The notes: generated from the sequence alone by a model not told the origin. A DNA stretch of 64,000 nucleotides from an uncultured Actinomycetes bacterium (GCA_903830655.1 CAIKUQ010000017.1:1-64000); one strand, 5' to 3'; numbered from the stretch's first letter, positions 8,291-18,242 are shown. A program made the numbers and translations.

Positions 8291-9760
8291 ATGTCAAATA
8301 ATGAAATAAAAACCAAATCTGGTTTAACGGCCGATGAGTACGGGCAACTGCCTGGGAACTCGTTGGGCCTGTTTCAGACCAGCGCCAGCACCCTAGCGAA
8401 TATCGCACCAGCGCTGTCGGTTTTCCTGACCGTGCCATTCTTGGTGGCCAATATGGGAACCACCGCACCGTGGATTTTCGTCTTGTCGGCTGTCGCCATT
8501 CTCTGTACGGGAATGAGCGTGGTGGAATTCACCAAGCGAATTCCCAGTGCCGGAGGTTTCATCAGCTTCATCACCCGGGCTGGCGAAACTCGCAGTCGCT
8601 CGACGGGAACCTTCTTTGGTTCCTTCACCTTCTACTTGTTGTTGTTGGCCTACCCAGTGTCAATCTCATCACTCGCTACCTTCTTCGGGTCTTGGATGCA
8701 GAACCACTACGGCTGGACCCCATCATCATGGATTTGGGTTTCGATCGTGGCTTTGGCCTTTGCCATTCCATTCCTGCTTCGTGGGACTGGGGTATCGGTG
8801 AAAATTGCCTTTGTCCTCTTTGTTCTCGAAGCCGGAGTCCTGCTAATTCTCGGCATCATCGTGTTTATGCGTTCGGGATCGCAGATGTCAGCTCCCTTCC
8901 ACACCGTTAATGGTTTGGGCTTTAAGGGTATGTCTGGCTTGGCATTTAGTTTTGCCGTCTTTGGTTTTGTGGGCTGGGAAAACTCCGGTCCTTTAGGCGA
9001 AGAGGCTAAAGACCCCAAGCGGACGATTCCTCGCACCATTGTGCTTTCGGTGCTCATTTGCATGGTGGTGTTCTTCATTGCCACGTACGCATTAGTGGTT
9101 GGTTTCGCTCACATTTACGGGGCGAACCACGGTATTCATATTTTGTCAACCTACGCCGACCCCTCACCGTTTTTGACTCTGAGTCAACATTTTGCACCTT
9201 GGCTTAATTTCTTGATGTTCATCATTGGACTATCCAGTGCACTCGGCGGCATCATCGCCGCTTCACTACCTGGAACTCGGTACATCTACCACGGTGCTCG
9301 TGCTGGTCTGCTGCCAGGAATTGCCTCAAAAGTTTCTCCCAAGACCGGAGTGCCCTACGTGGCAATGCTGATTTATGTTGGGGGAACGCTTCTCGTGACC
9401 GTCGTGTTGGACCTGATCTTGCACAACCCAACTACCATTTCTGGTAACGAAGCGGGTATTTCAACTGTTCCATTGCTTATCGTTTACACCCTGTGTAGTT
9501 TGCTGTTGCCGGTGTTCATCCTCAAGAAAGATCGGGCAAACTTTAACGCCTTGCGTCACATCGTGATTCCGTACATCGGAGCGATTGTTATGGGTTACGG
9601 AGTCTGGCAGTCAATCAAGCCGGGTCAGTTATTCCCCGCTAGCACCTACTACATCTATGTCGGAATCTACGTAGCCATCGGAGCCATTGGCGCTTTGATT
9701 GCTCTTCCACGTAGCGAAAAGGTCGGCGCGAAGTTGGCCCTCGGTCTAGAGACCGCTTAA
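8291..9760 (+). CDS. APC-family amino acid permease
   Basis: The 489-residue protein has about twelve membrane segments. The N-terminal part has the APC-type pattern (PAGGFISFITRAGE-like first helix region), and GFVGWENSGPLGEEAKDPKRTIPR resembles the conserved loop after the sixth helix. It probably imports an amino acid or amine. AAGGGGG precedes the ATG. It ends at a strong bidirectional terminator. Confidence 0.85.
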   Translation: MSNNEIKTKSGLTADEYGQLPGNSLGLFQTSASTLANIAPALSVFLTVPFLVANMGTTAPWIFVLSAVAILCTGMSVVEFTKRIPSAGGFISFITRAGETRSRSTGTFFGSFTFYLLLLAYPVSISSLATFFGSWMQNHYGWTPSSWIWVSIVALAFAIPFLLRGTGVSVKIAFVLFVLEAGVLLILGIIVFMRSGSQMSAPFHTVNGLGFKGMSGLAFSFAVFGFVGWENSGPLGEEAKDPKRTIPRTIVLSVLICMVVFFIATYALVVGFAHIYGANHGIHILSTYADPSPFLTLSQHFAPWLNFLMFIIGLSSALGGIIAASLPGTRYIYHGARAGLLPGIASKVSPKTGVPYVAMLIYVGGTLLVTVVLDLILHNPTTISGNEAGISTVPLLIVYTLCSLLLPVFILKKDRANFNALRHIVIPYIGAIVMGYGVWQSIKPGQLFPASTYYIYVGIYVAIGAIGALIALPRSEKVGAKLALGLETA

Positions 9761-9771
9761 TAGGTAGTACT

Positions 9772-9809
9772 AAAAAAGACCGGCAGCCGCAGGGCTGCCG
9801 GTCTTTTTT
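9772..9809. terminator. Bidirectional intrinsic terminator
   Basis: A 17-bp perfect stem runs from six A residues through GACCGGCAGCC, a GCAG loop, and GGCTGCCGGTC to six T residues. It reads as a terminator on both strands and serves the permease and the convergent secreted protein gene. Confidence 0.95.
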
Positions 9810-9815
9810 GTTGTC

Positions 9816-10730
9816 CTACTTAATTAATAAATTCTTGGAGAATCGACTAATGGAGCGATATCCAAGTTTGCTCGCCCCGACTAACACGCGCAGGTGCTGG
9901 CCGGCGTCACTGGACACCGTCTCGTATGTGGAATGGATGGCCCCCGAAATCGCTGTTCCGTTGATGAACCACTGATAAGTAAGGGTTAGGCCGGAGGTCC
10001 AACCAGAAGTGGTGACCGTCAGTAGGTTGCCGTGAGTGGAGTTACCCGTTATGACCGGTTGAAAGGTAATAATTTTGAAGGCCATACGCACAAGCGAAAC
10101 TGAGCTGACACGAACAATTGAGGTGCTCGCCCCATTGATGAGGCAATTTCCCATTACTCGCAGGCGCAGTTGTTTGTTGAGCAGTGAGAGTGGAATGGTG
10201 TAGCTCGGAATTGTTCCATCACTATTCGGAGTAAGGCTGCCGGTGACATCGACGTGACTCGCAATCCAGCTGTAGGTAAATGAAGTGCACGCGGTATCCC
10301 AAGTTCCAATGGAACCAGAGATTGAGTTTCCAACGTTGGCCGCTCCGCTTATTGTTGGCCCACCGGTCATTACGGCTTGTATCTTTAGAACTTGGTGCGC
10401 GACTCCTTGGCGAGTAAGTGAGGTTGGAGAATCAACGTAGGTAATGAGGCACTGTCCGACCGCGGTAAAGGTGACGCTATAACTACCGTCAGTGGCCATC
10501 GTGCATACTGCAGCTGACCCGCTATTGATGGACGCAGTGATCCCGCTGCCTAACGTATGTCCCGAGGAACTAGTAGCGGTCGGGGTGAAGCTACCGAGGA
10601 CAACCAGGGCGGAGGAAGGTGGCGTGGAGAATGATATTTTCACCTTCACCGCAGCATCAGCGCTCACGGGAAAGGCGACTAGTCCCACCCCAATGGCGAG
10701 GGCGGTCAGCCCGGTGCGAAACACTCTCAT
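9816..10730 (-). CDS. Secreted protein with bacterial Ig-like repeats
   Basis: A signal peptide is clear (MRVFRTGLTALAIGVGLVAF, then VSADA-A). The 304 residues form about three beta-sandwich units. The second and third (from about 120 and 220) share ISGAANVGNS/ITGNSTHGNL openings and a TYSW/TYQWF core typical of Ig-like cell-surface repeats. GGAAGG precedes the ATG. No anchor is seen, so it is likely released or loosely held at the surface. Function is unknown. Confidence 0.8.
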   Translation of the reverse strand: MRVFRTGLTALAIGVGLVAFPVSADAAVKVKISFSTPPSSALVVLGSFTPTATSSSGHTLGSGITASINSGSAAVCTMATDGSYSVTFTAVGQCLITYVDSPTSLTRQGVAHQVLKIQAVMTGGPTISGAANVGNSISGSIGTWDTACTSFTYSWIASHVDVTGSLTPNSDGTIPSYTIPLSLLNKQLRLRVMGNCLINGASTSIVRVSSVSLVRMAFKIITFQPVITGNSTHGNLLTVTTSGWTSGLTLTYQWFINGTAISGAIHSTYETVSSDAGQHLRVLVGASKLGYRSISRFSKNLLIK

Positions 10731-10871
10731 GATGAATTCCTTCCAACCACTGACAATGTACGGGACGCAGGTTAAATGAGCGCATTTCGCAGGTTAATTA
10801 TTCGCACCATTTGGCCGGGTTTTGGGTATTTGGCTGTGCCAAACTCGTACGTAATTCATTCAGGAGGGGCT

Positions 10872-11789
10872 ATGGAGCCAACGTACAAGCTCTCGCGCGA
10901 CACCAGCATCTGGTCCTTTGACGAGAATAATGAACCAGCGGTGCGGGTCAATCCGGGCTCGGTCCTGGAAATCGAGACCTGGGACTGCTTCACTGGTCAG
11001 GTCACTAGCGAATCAGACACCCTGGACAAGCTCGATCTCAATCGAATTAACTCGGCCACCGGTCCAATTGCCGTTAACGGCGCGGAGCCGGGGGACATGT
11101 TGAGTGTTCGCCTTTTGGACATTCGCCCAAACGCTCAAGGTGCATCAATGACGATTCCGGGCTGGGGCCAATTGCACGAAAAGGTTCAGAGCCCCGTTAC
11201 TCGCATCTATCAAGTAGCTGATGGTGAAATCTCAATGAATGACCGAGTCAAGTTTCCCGTTCGACCAATGTTTGGGGTCATCGGCGTTTCACCGGCCGCT
11301 GGAAACATCTCTACCTTTGAATCCGGTAAGCATGGCGGAAACCTTGACGATCACATGAACGGCATCGGCGCCGTTGTACACTTGCCCGTTTTTCAATCTG
11401 GCGGACAGCTCGCTATTGGAGACATGCACGCCTCGATGGGTGACGGAGAAATATGCGGTACGGGAGTTGAAATTGGCGGAACGGGACTGATTTCGGTAGA
11501 CGTGATCAAAGGTCGACGAAGCGAATGGCCTATTACCGAAACCGCAGACTCCATTTACACCCACGGCACCTCGCCGGACAACATTGACGATGCACTGAAC
11601 GCGGCGTGCGACGAAGCAATGCGTCTGCTCGTTGATCAGTGGGAGTTCAGTCCAGAGGACGCCTTTATGTTCCTGTCAGTAGCCTGCGACCTCGGTATCG
11701 CGGCCTACTATCACCCAAGTCCTGGATGCGCGACAGCGCGGATGCGGATTCCTAAGATCTCCGCGGTGCCAACAGCCTTTAGGAGTTAG
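10872..11789 (+). CDS. Acetamidase/formamidase family protein
   Basis: The 305-residue protein has family features: LEIETWDCFTGQ, the GAEPGDML segment, and GDMHASMGDGE followed by the GTGVE region. The enzymes hydrolyse formamide or short amides to ammonia and the acid. The start is set by AGGAGGGG six bases before the ATG at 10872; an in-frame ATG at 10776 has no such site. It converges on malic enzyme with an 11-bp overlap of 3' ends. Confidence 0.9.
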   Translation: MEPTYKLSRDTSIWSFDENNEPAVRVNPGSVLEIETWDCFTGQVTSESDTLDKLDLNRINSATGPIAVNGAEPGDMLSVRLLDIRPNAQGASMTIPGWGQLHEKVQSPVTRIYQVADGEISMNDRVKFPVRPMFGVIGVSPAAGNISTFESGKHGGNLDDHMNGIGAVVHLPVFQSGGQLAIGDMHASMGDGEICGTGVEIGGTGLISVDVIKGRRSEWPITETADSIYTHGTSPDNIDDALNAACDEAMRLLVDQWEFSPEDAFMFLSVACDLGIAAYYHPSPGCATARMRIPKISAVPTAFRS

Positions 11790-13167
11790 CCTTTCGCGCA
11801 GCTTTTTCAACGGCCGCCGCAACCGCCTTGACCACATTGGGGTTGAACACGGTAGGCACGATGTAGTCGGCGGAAAGTTCATCGGGTCGCACCGCGTCAG
11901 CGATGGCTTGTCCAGCGGCGAGCTCAACCTCGGTAGTGATTTTGCTTGCGCCACAGTCGAGCATTCCTCGAAAGATTCCCGGGAAGGCCAAGACGTTATT
12001 GATCTGGTTTGGCTCGTCACTTCGCCCCGTGGCGACAATGGCGGCATGTTTACGCGCCAGCAGTGGCTCGATTTCGGGATCGGGGTTCGCCAGGGCAAAG
12101 ACGATTGAATCCTTAGCCATGGTCATCAGGTGCTCTTCGGTAATCAGATTGGAACTTGACACGCCAATGAAAATGTCCGCTCCCTTGATTGCTTCAGCGA
12201 TACCACCCTTACGGTGTTCCTTATTGGTGTTTTCGGCGAACCACTTGCGGTCGCGGTCAAGATCTTGGCTGGCGGGGTCCAGAATTCCGTCTAGGTCGCA
12301 ACCAACAATGTCGCCGACCCCTTCGGCCATGAGCAACTTGGAGATTGCCATGCCCGCCGCGCCAACTCCGAGAAGGGCAACGCGCACATCTTGCATCTGC
12401 TTACCGACAACTCTCAGCGCATTTACCAAAGCGGCGTAGACAACCACGGCGGTGCCGTGCTGGTCATCATGAAAAACGGGGATATCGAGCGCTTCACGAA
12501 GGCGTTCTTCGATTTCAAAACAGCGGGGCGCTGCGATGTCCTCAAGATTGATGCCACCGTATGAAGGCGAAATTGCTTTGACAATGGCGATTATTTCTTC
12601 AGTGTCTTGAGTGTCAAGGCATACTGGCCACGCGTCGATATTGGCAAAGCGTTTGAAGAGAAGAGCTTTACCCTCCATAACCGGTAGCGCCGCTTCTGGA
12701 CCAATGTTGCCGAGTCCGAGAACTGCTGAACCGTCGGTGACTACCGCCACGGTGTTGCGCTTAATGGTGAGTTTTCGAGCGAGCTTTTTATCTTTAGCGA
12801 TGGCCGCAGAGATACGCGCGACGCCAGGGGTGTAGGCCATCGAGAGGTCATCTCGAGATTCGAGGGCGACCTTTGGGGCGATACCAATGGTGCCTCCACG
12901 GTGCATCAAGAAGGTGCGGTCACTTACCGCAATCACATTGGCACCTTCGAGAGCATCTACTGCCGCTCCCAGCCTTTCGGCGTGATCTTCGTTAGTGGCA
13001 TTGCAGGTTACGTCGATCGTCATTCGTCCATCGATGGGCTCGGTTACGTCTAGTGCGGTAACTAGGCCGTCATTTTCCGCAATAGTTCTCGAAACATTGG
13101 GGATAATGGTGCCCGAATCGAGGCCAACTCGAATAGTGATCGAATACGAAGCGCTGGGGGAGCTCAT
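11779..13167 (-). CDS. NAD(P)-dependent malic enzyme with N-terminal ACT domain
   Basis: This enzyme oxidatively decarboxylates malate to pyruvate. An ACT-like regulatory domain occupies about residues 1-85 (SITIRVGLDSGTIIPNVSRT). The malic N-domain follows, with the catalytic Tyr region AYTPGVA and Lys/Asp residues in VPVFHDDQHGT-like sequence. The NAD-binding fold has LLGVGAAGMAIS near residue 265. AAGG precedes the ATG. The 462-residue length fits the short bacterial type plus ACT. Cofactor choice (NAD or NADP) cannot be read here. Confidence 0.93.
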   Translation of the reverse strand: MSSPSASYSITIRVGLDSGTIIPNVSRTIAENDGLVTALDVTEPIDGRMTIDVTCNATNEDHAERLGAAVDALEGANVIAVSDRTFLMHRGGTIGIAPKVALESRDDLSMAYTPGVARISAAIAKDKKLARKLTIKRNTVAVVTDGSAVLGLGNIGPEAALPVMEGKALLFKRFANIDAWPVCLDTQDTEEIIAIVKAISPSYGGINLEDIAAPRCFEIEERLREALDIPVFHDDQHGTAVVVYAALVNALRVVGKQMQDVRVALLGVGAAGMAISKLLMAEGVGDIVGCDLDGILDPASQDLDRDRKWFAENTNKEHRKGGIAEAIKGADIFIGVSSSNLITEEHLMTMAKDSIVFALANPDPEIEPLLARKHAAIVATGRSDEPNQINNVLAFPGIFRGMLDCGASKITTEVELAAGQAIADAVRPDELSADYIVPTVFNPNVVKAVAAAVEKAARKANS

Positions 13168-13309
13168 GATAAACCTTCCCGAAAAATCGGATGAATATCT
13201 ATCGTACTAGCGCCACAGCGGGCTTTTCTCAGACCCCTACGCACAAGTAAGTCGGGTGGGGCTGAATTTCCTAAACTAACGCTGTACCTACTTCTGCGAA
13301 AGGAAATCT

Positions 13310-13936
13310 ATGTCAGGGACACCTCGTCGTGCACGCGAATCTGAACCGGTGATTACTGGCGGCGTAGAAGGCAACGCCCGATTGACTACCGCCCTGGCGG
13401 GGATGCTGTTGCTTCTTTTCTACCTGGAGGGCGTGACGCTCTTGGGTGTGCAGGCGCACCTTAGCCTGCATGTTTTCTTGGGAATGATTCTCATTCCCAT
13501 TTCGTTCGTAAAGGCCGGATCAACAATCTGGCGCTTCGCTAAGTATTACTGGGGGACACCTCAATATTTGCGTAAGGGCCCACCTCACATTCTGCTGCGC
13601 TTGCTTGGACCCTTCGTAGTCGTACTCACCATGTTGGTTATTTTTTCCGGACTGTTCTTGGTCGTGATTGCACCAGTGAGCACGCACAGTCAGTGGCTCT
13701 TTATCCACAAAGTGTCATTTGTTCTCTGGTTCTGTGCCATGTCAGTGCACGTCCTCGGACACCTCGTTGAAACATCGCGAAAGGCAACTCTCGACTGGGT
13801 AGGCGCCAAACGCCGACAGATTGCGGGAGCGGGTATCAGGCAATTCGTCGAGATTGCAGCTTTGGCCGCAGGGATCGGGCTGGCGTTGTGGGTGACCCCC
13901 TACGCCACACAGGCGATTATCCCCGGCGGAAACTAG
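13310..13936 (+). CDS. Four- to five-helix membrane protein, cytochrome b561-like
   Basis: The 208 residues include about five membrane helices. Histidines sit inside or at the ends of helices (LSLHVFLGM, LFIHKVSF, MSVHVLGHL), as in heme-b membrane proteins of the b561/DUF4405 type. Heme binding is an inference from these positions. GAAAGGAAAT precedes the ATG. The next gene starts on the last base of its stop codon, so the two are translated together. Confidence 0.6.
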   Translation: MSGTPRRARESEPVITGGVEGNARLTTALAGMLLLLFYLEGVTLLGVQAHLSLHVFLGMILIPISFVKAGSTIWRFAKYYWGTPQYLRKGPPHILLRLLGPFVVVLTMLVIFSGLFLVVIAPVSTHSQWLFIHKVSFVLWFCAMSVHVLGHLVETSRKATLDWVGAKRRQIAGAGIRQFVEIAALAAGIGLALWVTPYATQAIIPGGN

Positions 13937-15096
13937 TGCGCACGCAATCCAGGGCGAGACAGGAATTCGTCACCCTGGTATGTGCGGGGTTAGGAAGCAT
14001 CGGTTTCGTTTTACTTCGTCTGGTCTCAGCCGCACAGGGCGAACTCTCTCGTTTCGTTGTAGCGGGCACACGCTGGACAGGTCCAGCCAATCACTATCTC
14101 CATCATTTCGCCAACTCTGGCTATGACGGTCAGTTTTACTGGCGACTAGCCGCTGACCCATTCAATATTGGATTGGCGCCCCTCTTGGGGATTCCGCTGG
14201 ACCATGCTCTGCGTGACAATCGAATTTTCTATCCCGTCGTGGGCTGGGCGCTTTCGATAGGCCAACCACGATGGGTGGCCTTCGGGTTAGTGATGGCCAA
14301 CATCCTTGCGCTCCTTGCCTTGGTCTACGTAGCGTTGCGCGTTTGTCGTGAAGTAAATCGGACCCCCTACTGGGCTCTGCTGGTGCTCTTGGTGCCGGGG
14401 CTAGTGGGTGCATTAAGCCGAGACCTAACCGAGATTTTCTCGGCCCTTCTGGTGGTCGCGGGTCTCGTCGCCTGGCGACGGGAACGGTACTGGCTCGTGG
14501 CGCTGATGTGGTCTCTCGCCGGCCTTACGAGAGAAACCAACATTCTGGCGGCGTTCTGTCTCGCTCTAATCAGCCTCGTGGCGATCGCTCGCGGGCAACG
14601 CAAAATCTCGATCCAGGAGGTGGCCTGGGTTGTTCCAGGCTTGGTCTTTGTGCTGTGGCAACTAATTGCCCACCAAGTCCTCGGCACCTTCCCTCTCGCG
14701 AGTTCTTCGGGCACTGGTGATTTGGGTTGGCCCTTCTGGGGTTTTATTCATGGGGCTAGTAAGTGGTTACCCGCAACGCATCTGCACGACTTAGCTAAAG
14801 CGGGACTCTACAGCGTTGAAACACTGGTGACCGCAACACTGTTGTTTGTGGCCTACCGACGCCGAACGTTTTTTAACTTTCTGGAACGAATGATTATCGT
14901 CGCCTTCTCGCTGCTCTTTATCTGTGAAACCCAACGTGGTTGGCAGGTGCCATTCGATAATCGCTACGCCACAGTTCCTCTCGTAGTTATCTGGTTTGGT
15001 ATCTTGCGCGGATCCGATACGAAGCAAGTTCGACAGATGTTGTTGCTAGCTCCACTAGTACTGGTTACCGTGGCGTGGCGACTAGTGGTGATTTAG
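13936..15096 (+). CDS. Polytopic membrane protein, GT-C glycosyltransferase-like
   Basis: About 386 residues with roughly nine membrane helices and a first outer loop containing GYDGQFYWRLAADP, with a conserved-looking Asp, followed later by LTRETNILAAFC. This pattern occurs in uncharacterised actinobacterial membrane proteins that resemble lipid-linked-sugar transferases. The GTG at 13936 (TAGTG junction with the preceding gene) is the likely start. It shares TTAG with pfkA at its 3' end. Confidence 0.6.
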   Translation: MRTQSRARQEFVTLVCAGLGSIGFVLLRLVSAAQGELSRFVVAGTRWTGPANHYLHHFANSGYDGQFYWRLAADPFNIGLAPLLGIPLDHALRDNRIFYPVVGWALSIGQPRWVAFGLVMANILALLALVYVALRVCREVNRTPYWALLVLLVPGLVGALSRDLTEIFSALLVVAGLVAWRRERYWLVALMWSLAGLTRETNILAAFCLALISLVAIARGQRKISIQEVAWVVPGLVFVLWQLIAHQVLGTFPLASSSGTGDLGWPFWGFIHGASKWLPATHLHDLAKAGLYSVETLVTATLLFVAYRRRTFFNFLERMIIVAFSLLFICETQRGWQVPFDNRYATVPLVVIWFGILRGSDTKQVRQMLLLAPLVLVTVAWRLVVI

Positions 15097-16124
15097 AAAA
15101 AGATTGAGCAGAGGTCGTAGATTTCGCGAGGCAACTTACGCTGCCCTCCCGCTACCTCTGAAAGTGGTACCAAGGTGACTTGGTTGTTCCGGACTACAGG
15201 AATTGTGCCGAACTTCTTTTCGATAACTGCTTCGTACGCGCCGGCTCCAACTCGAGTGGCCCAGATACGGTCATGCGCGGTTGGAGTGCCACCGCGCTGT
15301 AAGTGTCCCAGCACCGTGGTCCGTACATCAAAACCGGCTAACTGTTCGAGCTGATTGGCAACGAAGTTTCCGACTCCACGGGTCGCTAGACGCACTCCAC
15401 CAATTCCTTCCGTGCTCAACTGAGAAGATTCAACGCCACCCAAGGTATCTAAGTGCACACCTTCAGCTACGGCGATTATCGAGAAAATCAGGCCCTTGCG
15501 CCGACGTTGGTTGACGTGCTCGATAATCTCTTCCATCGTCATAGGGAATTCCGGAACAACGACGAGGTCGGCGCCACCAGCCAAACCACCTAGAGCGGCA
15601 ACCCAGCCAGTCGATCGACCCATGGTCTCGACGACCATGACACGGTGATGCGAAGCGGCGGTGGTGTAAAGACGGTCGAGAGATTCTGCGACAATTGAAA
15701 TTGCGGTATCAAAGCCAATGCAGTAATCGGTAGCGAGCAGGTCATTGTCAAGCGTCTTGGGCACTCCGACCACGGGAGCCCCATGGTCGGCTAGCCAACT
15801 CGAAATTCTTTGTGTACCGTCGCCCCCAATCGCAATGAGTGCGTCGAGATTCTCGCCAATGGCTTCTAGAACGCGCTCTCGACCTCCCGCGGGGTTGTCG
15901 AGGTCATATCGCTCGGTACCGAGGAGTGTGCCACCCTGGCCGATGATTCCTCTGAGGTCATGGTCGTGAAGAGCGGAGGAGGTGAATTCTTTAGCGAGTC
16001 CGGCCCAGCCATTAGCGACGCCGATTACTTCGTGGCCATCGCGTAGGGCTAATTCTCCCGCTGCCCGAATGGCGGCATTCAGGCCGGGGGCGTCTCCGCC
16101 GGCGGTGAGAATACCAATTCGCAT
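15093..16124 (-). CDS. pfkA: 6-phosphofructokinase
   Basis: It phosphorylates fructose 6-phosphate in glycolysis. The N-terminus MRIGILTAGGDAPGLNAAIR is diagnostic. The phosphoryl-donor signature is GGDGT (Gly as in ATP enzymes), while the next motif is PKTLDND, with the Lys also found in pyrophosphate-dependent and actinobacterial enzymes. ATP is therefore the more likely donor, not proven. The 343 residues are typical. AGGAG lies upstream of the ATG. A PfkB-type kinase is divergent, 98 bases away. Confidence 0.93.
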   Translation of the reverse strand: MRIGILTAGGDAPGLNAAIRAAGELALRDGHEVIGVANGWAGLAKEFTSSALHDHDLRGIIGQGGTLLGTERYDLDNPAGGRERVLEAIGENLDALIAIGGDGTQRISSWLADHGAPVVGVPKTLDNDLLATDYCIGFDTAISIVAESLDRLYTTAASHHRVMVVETMGRSTGWVAALGGLAGGADLVVVPEFPMTMEEIIEHVNQRRRKGLIFSIIAVAEGVHLDTLGGVESSQLSTEGIGGVRLATRGVGNFVANQLEQLAGFDVRTTVLGHLQRGGTPTAHDRIWATRVGAGAYEAVIEKKFGTIPVVRNNQVTLVPLSEVAGGQRKLPREIYDLCSIFF

Positions 16125-16222
16125 GCCACTCCTCTTTTGGGTTGTTACTCCATTCTATTAGGCGCTTGGCCAATTTGCGAGGGACATTTGAGTGCCACGT
16201 AGGTTAACTAAGGTGGCTGTTC

Positions 16223-17140
16223 ATGGAGCACCCACTCTTGTTCTGCCTCGACACCGTGATGGTGGACATCATTATGAAGGTGGCCCACATCCCTCAAAAA
16301 GGAGGGGACGTCCTCGCCGATGATCGTCTCTTTACAACCGGTGGGGGCTACAACGCAATGAGTGCGGCGAGCAGATGTGGTCTCGATGCGGTGTATGTCG
16401 GGATTTTAGGAACTGGTCCATTTAGCGATCTAGCGACCGAGTCACTCGACCGGGATGGCATTTCTGCTCCGCTCGCTCGCGCACTGACCCTAGATGCGGG
16501 ATATTGCGTCACGCTGGTCGAGCCCAATGGCGAGAGGACTTTTATTACCGCCACCGGCTCTGAGGTCGAGCTCGGCGCGGGCGAGCTTGAAACCATTACG
16601 CCCGCCAACGGAGATTATGTTTTGGTTTCTGGGTACAACATCATGTACGAGCCACAGGCATCCGCTATTTTGAGTTGGCTCGAGGCACTTTCGTCGGACG
16701 TAACCGTGGCCTTTGACCCGGCGATACGAATTGAGGATATCCCCGAGAGCAATCTGGCGCGGATGTTAAAGCGAACCGATTGGTTGCTCTGCAATGAAAG
16801 TGAAGCTCAGCACCTCACTGGTAGGGGAGACATGGCCGAAGTGGTTAACCACCTGGCCACTATGAGTCCGCACACCGTGCTGAGAGTAGGTTCCGAGGGA
16901 TGTTGGGTGATTGAGGGAGAGTCGATAGTTCGCGTGCCGGGCTTTGCAGTCCACGTTGTGGACACCACTGGTGCGGGTGACACGCACAATGGAATTTTCC
17001 TCGCCGAGCTCGCCAGTGGTCACACAGCGAATCACGCCGCTCGAGTCGCCAATGCCGGAGCAGCCCTAGCGACCGAACACTTTGGACCTGCCACTTCGCC
17101 GTCGATTGAGACAATTCTCACTTGGCTAGCAACCCAGTAG
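16223..17140 (+). CDS. PfkB-family carbohydrate kinase
   Basis: The 305-residue ribokinase-fold protein has the N-terminal GGGYNAMSAASRCG glycine motif and the C-terminal DTTGAGDTHNG motif with the catalytic Asp. The substrate is not clear from sequence; sugars and nucleosides are both handled by this family. AAGGTGG precedes the ATG. Thymidine kinase follows 14 bases later, so a nucleoside or deoxysugar role is conceivable but unproven. Confidence 0.85.
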   Translation: MEHPLLFCLDTVMVDIIMKVAHIPQKGGDVLADDRLFTTGGGYNAMSAASRCGLDAVYVGILGTGPFSDLATESLDRDGISAPLARALTLDAGYCVTLVEPNGERTFITATGSEVELGAGELETITPANGDYVLVSGYNIMYEPQASAILSWLEALSSDVTVAFDPAIRIEDIPESNLARMLKRTDWLLCNESEAQHLTGRGDMAEVVNHLATMSPHTVLRVGSEGCWVIEGESIVRVPGFAVHVVDTTGAGDTHNGIFLAELASGHTANHAARVANAGAALATEHFGPATSPSIETILTWLATQ

Positions 17141-17154
17141 GGTAAAGACTCGAT

Positions 17155-17745
17155 ATGGCAGAACTTTCCTTTACTTACGGCACGATGGCTGCGGGCAAGT
17201 CCACGCTCGCCTTGCAACTGTGCTGGCAACTTCGTGAGAGTCGCGATGACGTTGTCCTCTGGACCTTCGGCGATCGCTCGCGAACCGGTGTGGTAACGAG
17301 TCGCATTGGCATTGAGGCATCGGCTACTGCGATTGAGCCGGGCGAGGACTTGGCACCGTTTGTTTCAGCCCTGCTCGCCCAAAAGGTCCGGATTCTTGTA
17401 ATTGATGAAGCTCAATTTTGCTCAATGGATCAGGTCGATGAGATTGCGAGGCTCGTCGATGACGAAGGCATAGATGTTCACGCCTTTGGCCTTTCGGCGG
17501 ACTTCATGCTCAACGTGTTCCCCGGTTCGCAAAGGTTGTTTGCAATTTCAGATCGTTCTCAAGAGCTTCCACTCACCACCTCGTGCTGGTGTGGGGGTCG
17601 CGGTCGATGCAACGCCCGCGTTGTCAACGGCCAGATTGCTCGGGGTGGAGATCAAATTGTTATCGGAGACGCCGGTGGATCAGACGAAGTTCACTATCAG
17701 GTGCTGTGTCGCCGGCACTATCGTTCGGGCGAACTGGGCCGTTAG
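17155..17745 (+). CDS. tdk: Thymidine kinase
   Basis: It salvages thymidine to dTMP. The Walker A motif is GTMAAGKST (about residue 8), the Walker B-like DEAQF is near residue 83 and provides the catalytic Glu. A structural zinc site is seen in CWCGGRGRC and the later CRRHY. At 196 residues it is a type II enzyme of usual size. It shares a TTAG stop overlap with the convergent carbonic anhydrase gene. Confidence 0.93.
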   Translation: MAELSFTYGTMAAGKSTLALQLCWQLRESRDDVVLWTFGDRSRTGVVTSRIGIEASATAIEPGEDLAPFVSALLAQKVRILVIDEAQFCSMDQVDEIARLVDDEGIDVHAFGLSADFMLNVFPGSQRLFAISDRSQELPLTTSCWCGGRGRCNARVVNGQIARGGDQIVIGDAGGSDEVHYQVLCRRHYRSGELGR

Positions 17746-18236
17746 AGACCGGAGATCTCCCGGAGGTCACCGTCATCGACATTGAAGACAAATCCGCGAA
17801 TCTCGGTCTGTTCGATAAAGGGACTGGCTTTTAGGGTGGCTACAGTCTCGCGAACACTTTGGTCGACGTCGTCGTAAGCGCCGAGCGTAAAGAGCGGACG
17901 AGAGCCCTTTACTCGTTGCAATTCGTTTTGGAGTTTTTCCTCTTCGAAGGTCTCCAGACCGCAGCGAGTGTGGTGAATGACCATGACGGATTCGGTCTTC
18001 AACAAAAACTGGCTAAGCAAGAGTGACCGAATGGCGTCTTCGGTCGCCAGACCCCCCGCATTACGAATGAGGTGGGCCTCACCGAGATCGAGACCCAGAG
18101 CGCCGAAGAGATCGAGACGCGAGTCCATACAGGTGAGAACGGCCAAGTGCAGCCGCGGCATGGTGGGCAACTCACGGTGGCCGTGTTCTGCCACATAGTT
18201 TCGGTTGTGGCTGAGTAGCTCGTCAATCACGCTCAT
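17742..18236 (-). CDS. Beta-class carbonic anhydrase
   Basis: It interconverts CO2 and bicarbonate. Zinc ligands are recognisable: Cys and the Asp-Arg pair in TCMDSRLD, and HHTRCGLE with His and Cys. At 164 residues it belongs to the short actinobacterial beta-CA group. The ATG has no ribosome binding site but has TAGACT six bases upstream, so it is probably leaderless. Confidence 0.92.
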   Translation of the reverse strand: MSVIDELLSHNRNYVAEHGHRELPTMPRLHLAVLTCMDSRLDLFGALGLDLGEAHLIRNAGGLATEDAIRSLLLSQFLLKTESVMVIHHTRCGLETFEEEKLQNELQRVKGSRPLFTLGAYDDVDQSVRETVATLKASPFIEQTEIRGFVFNVDDGDLREISGL

Positions 18237-18242
18237 TGCACC

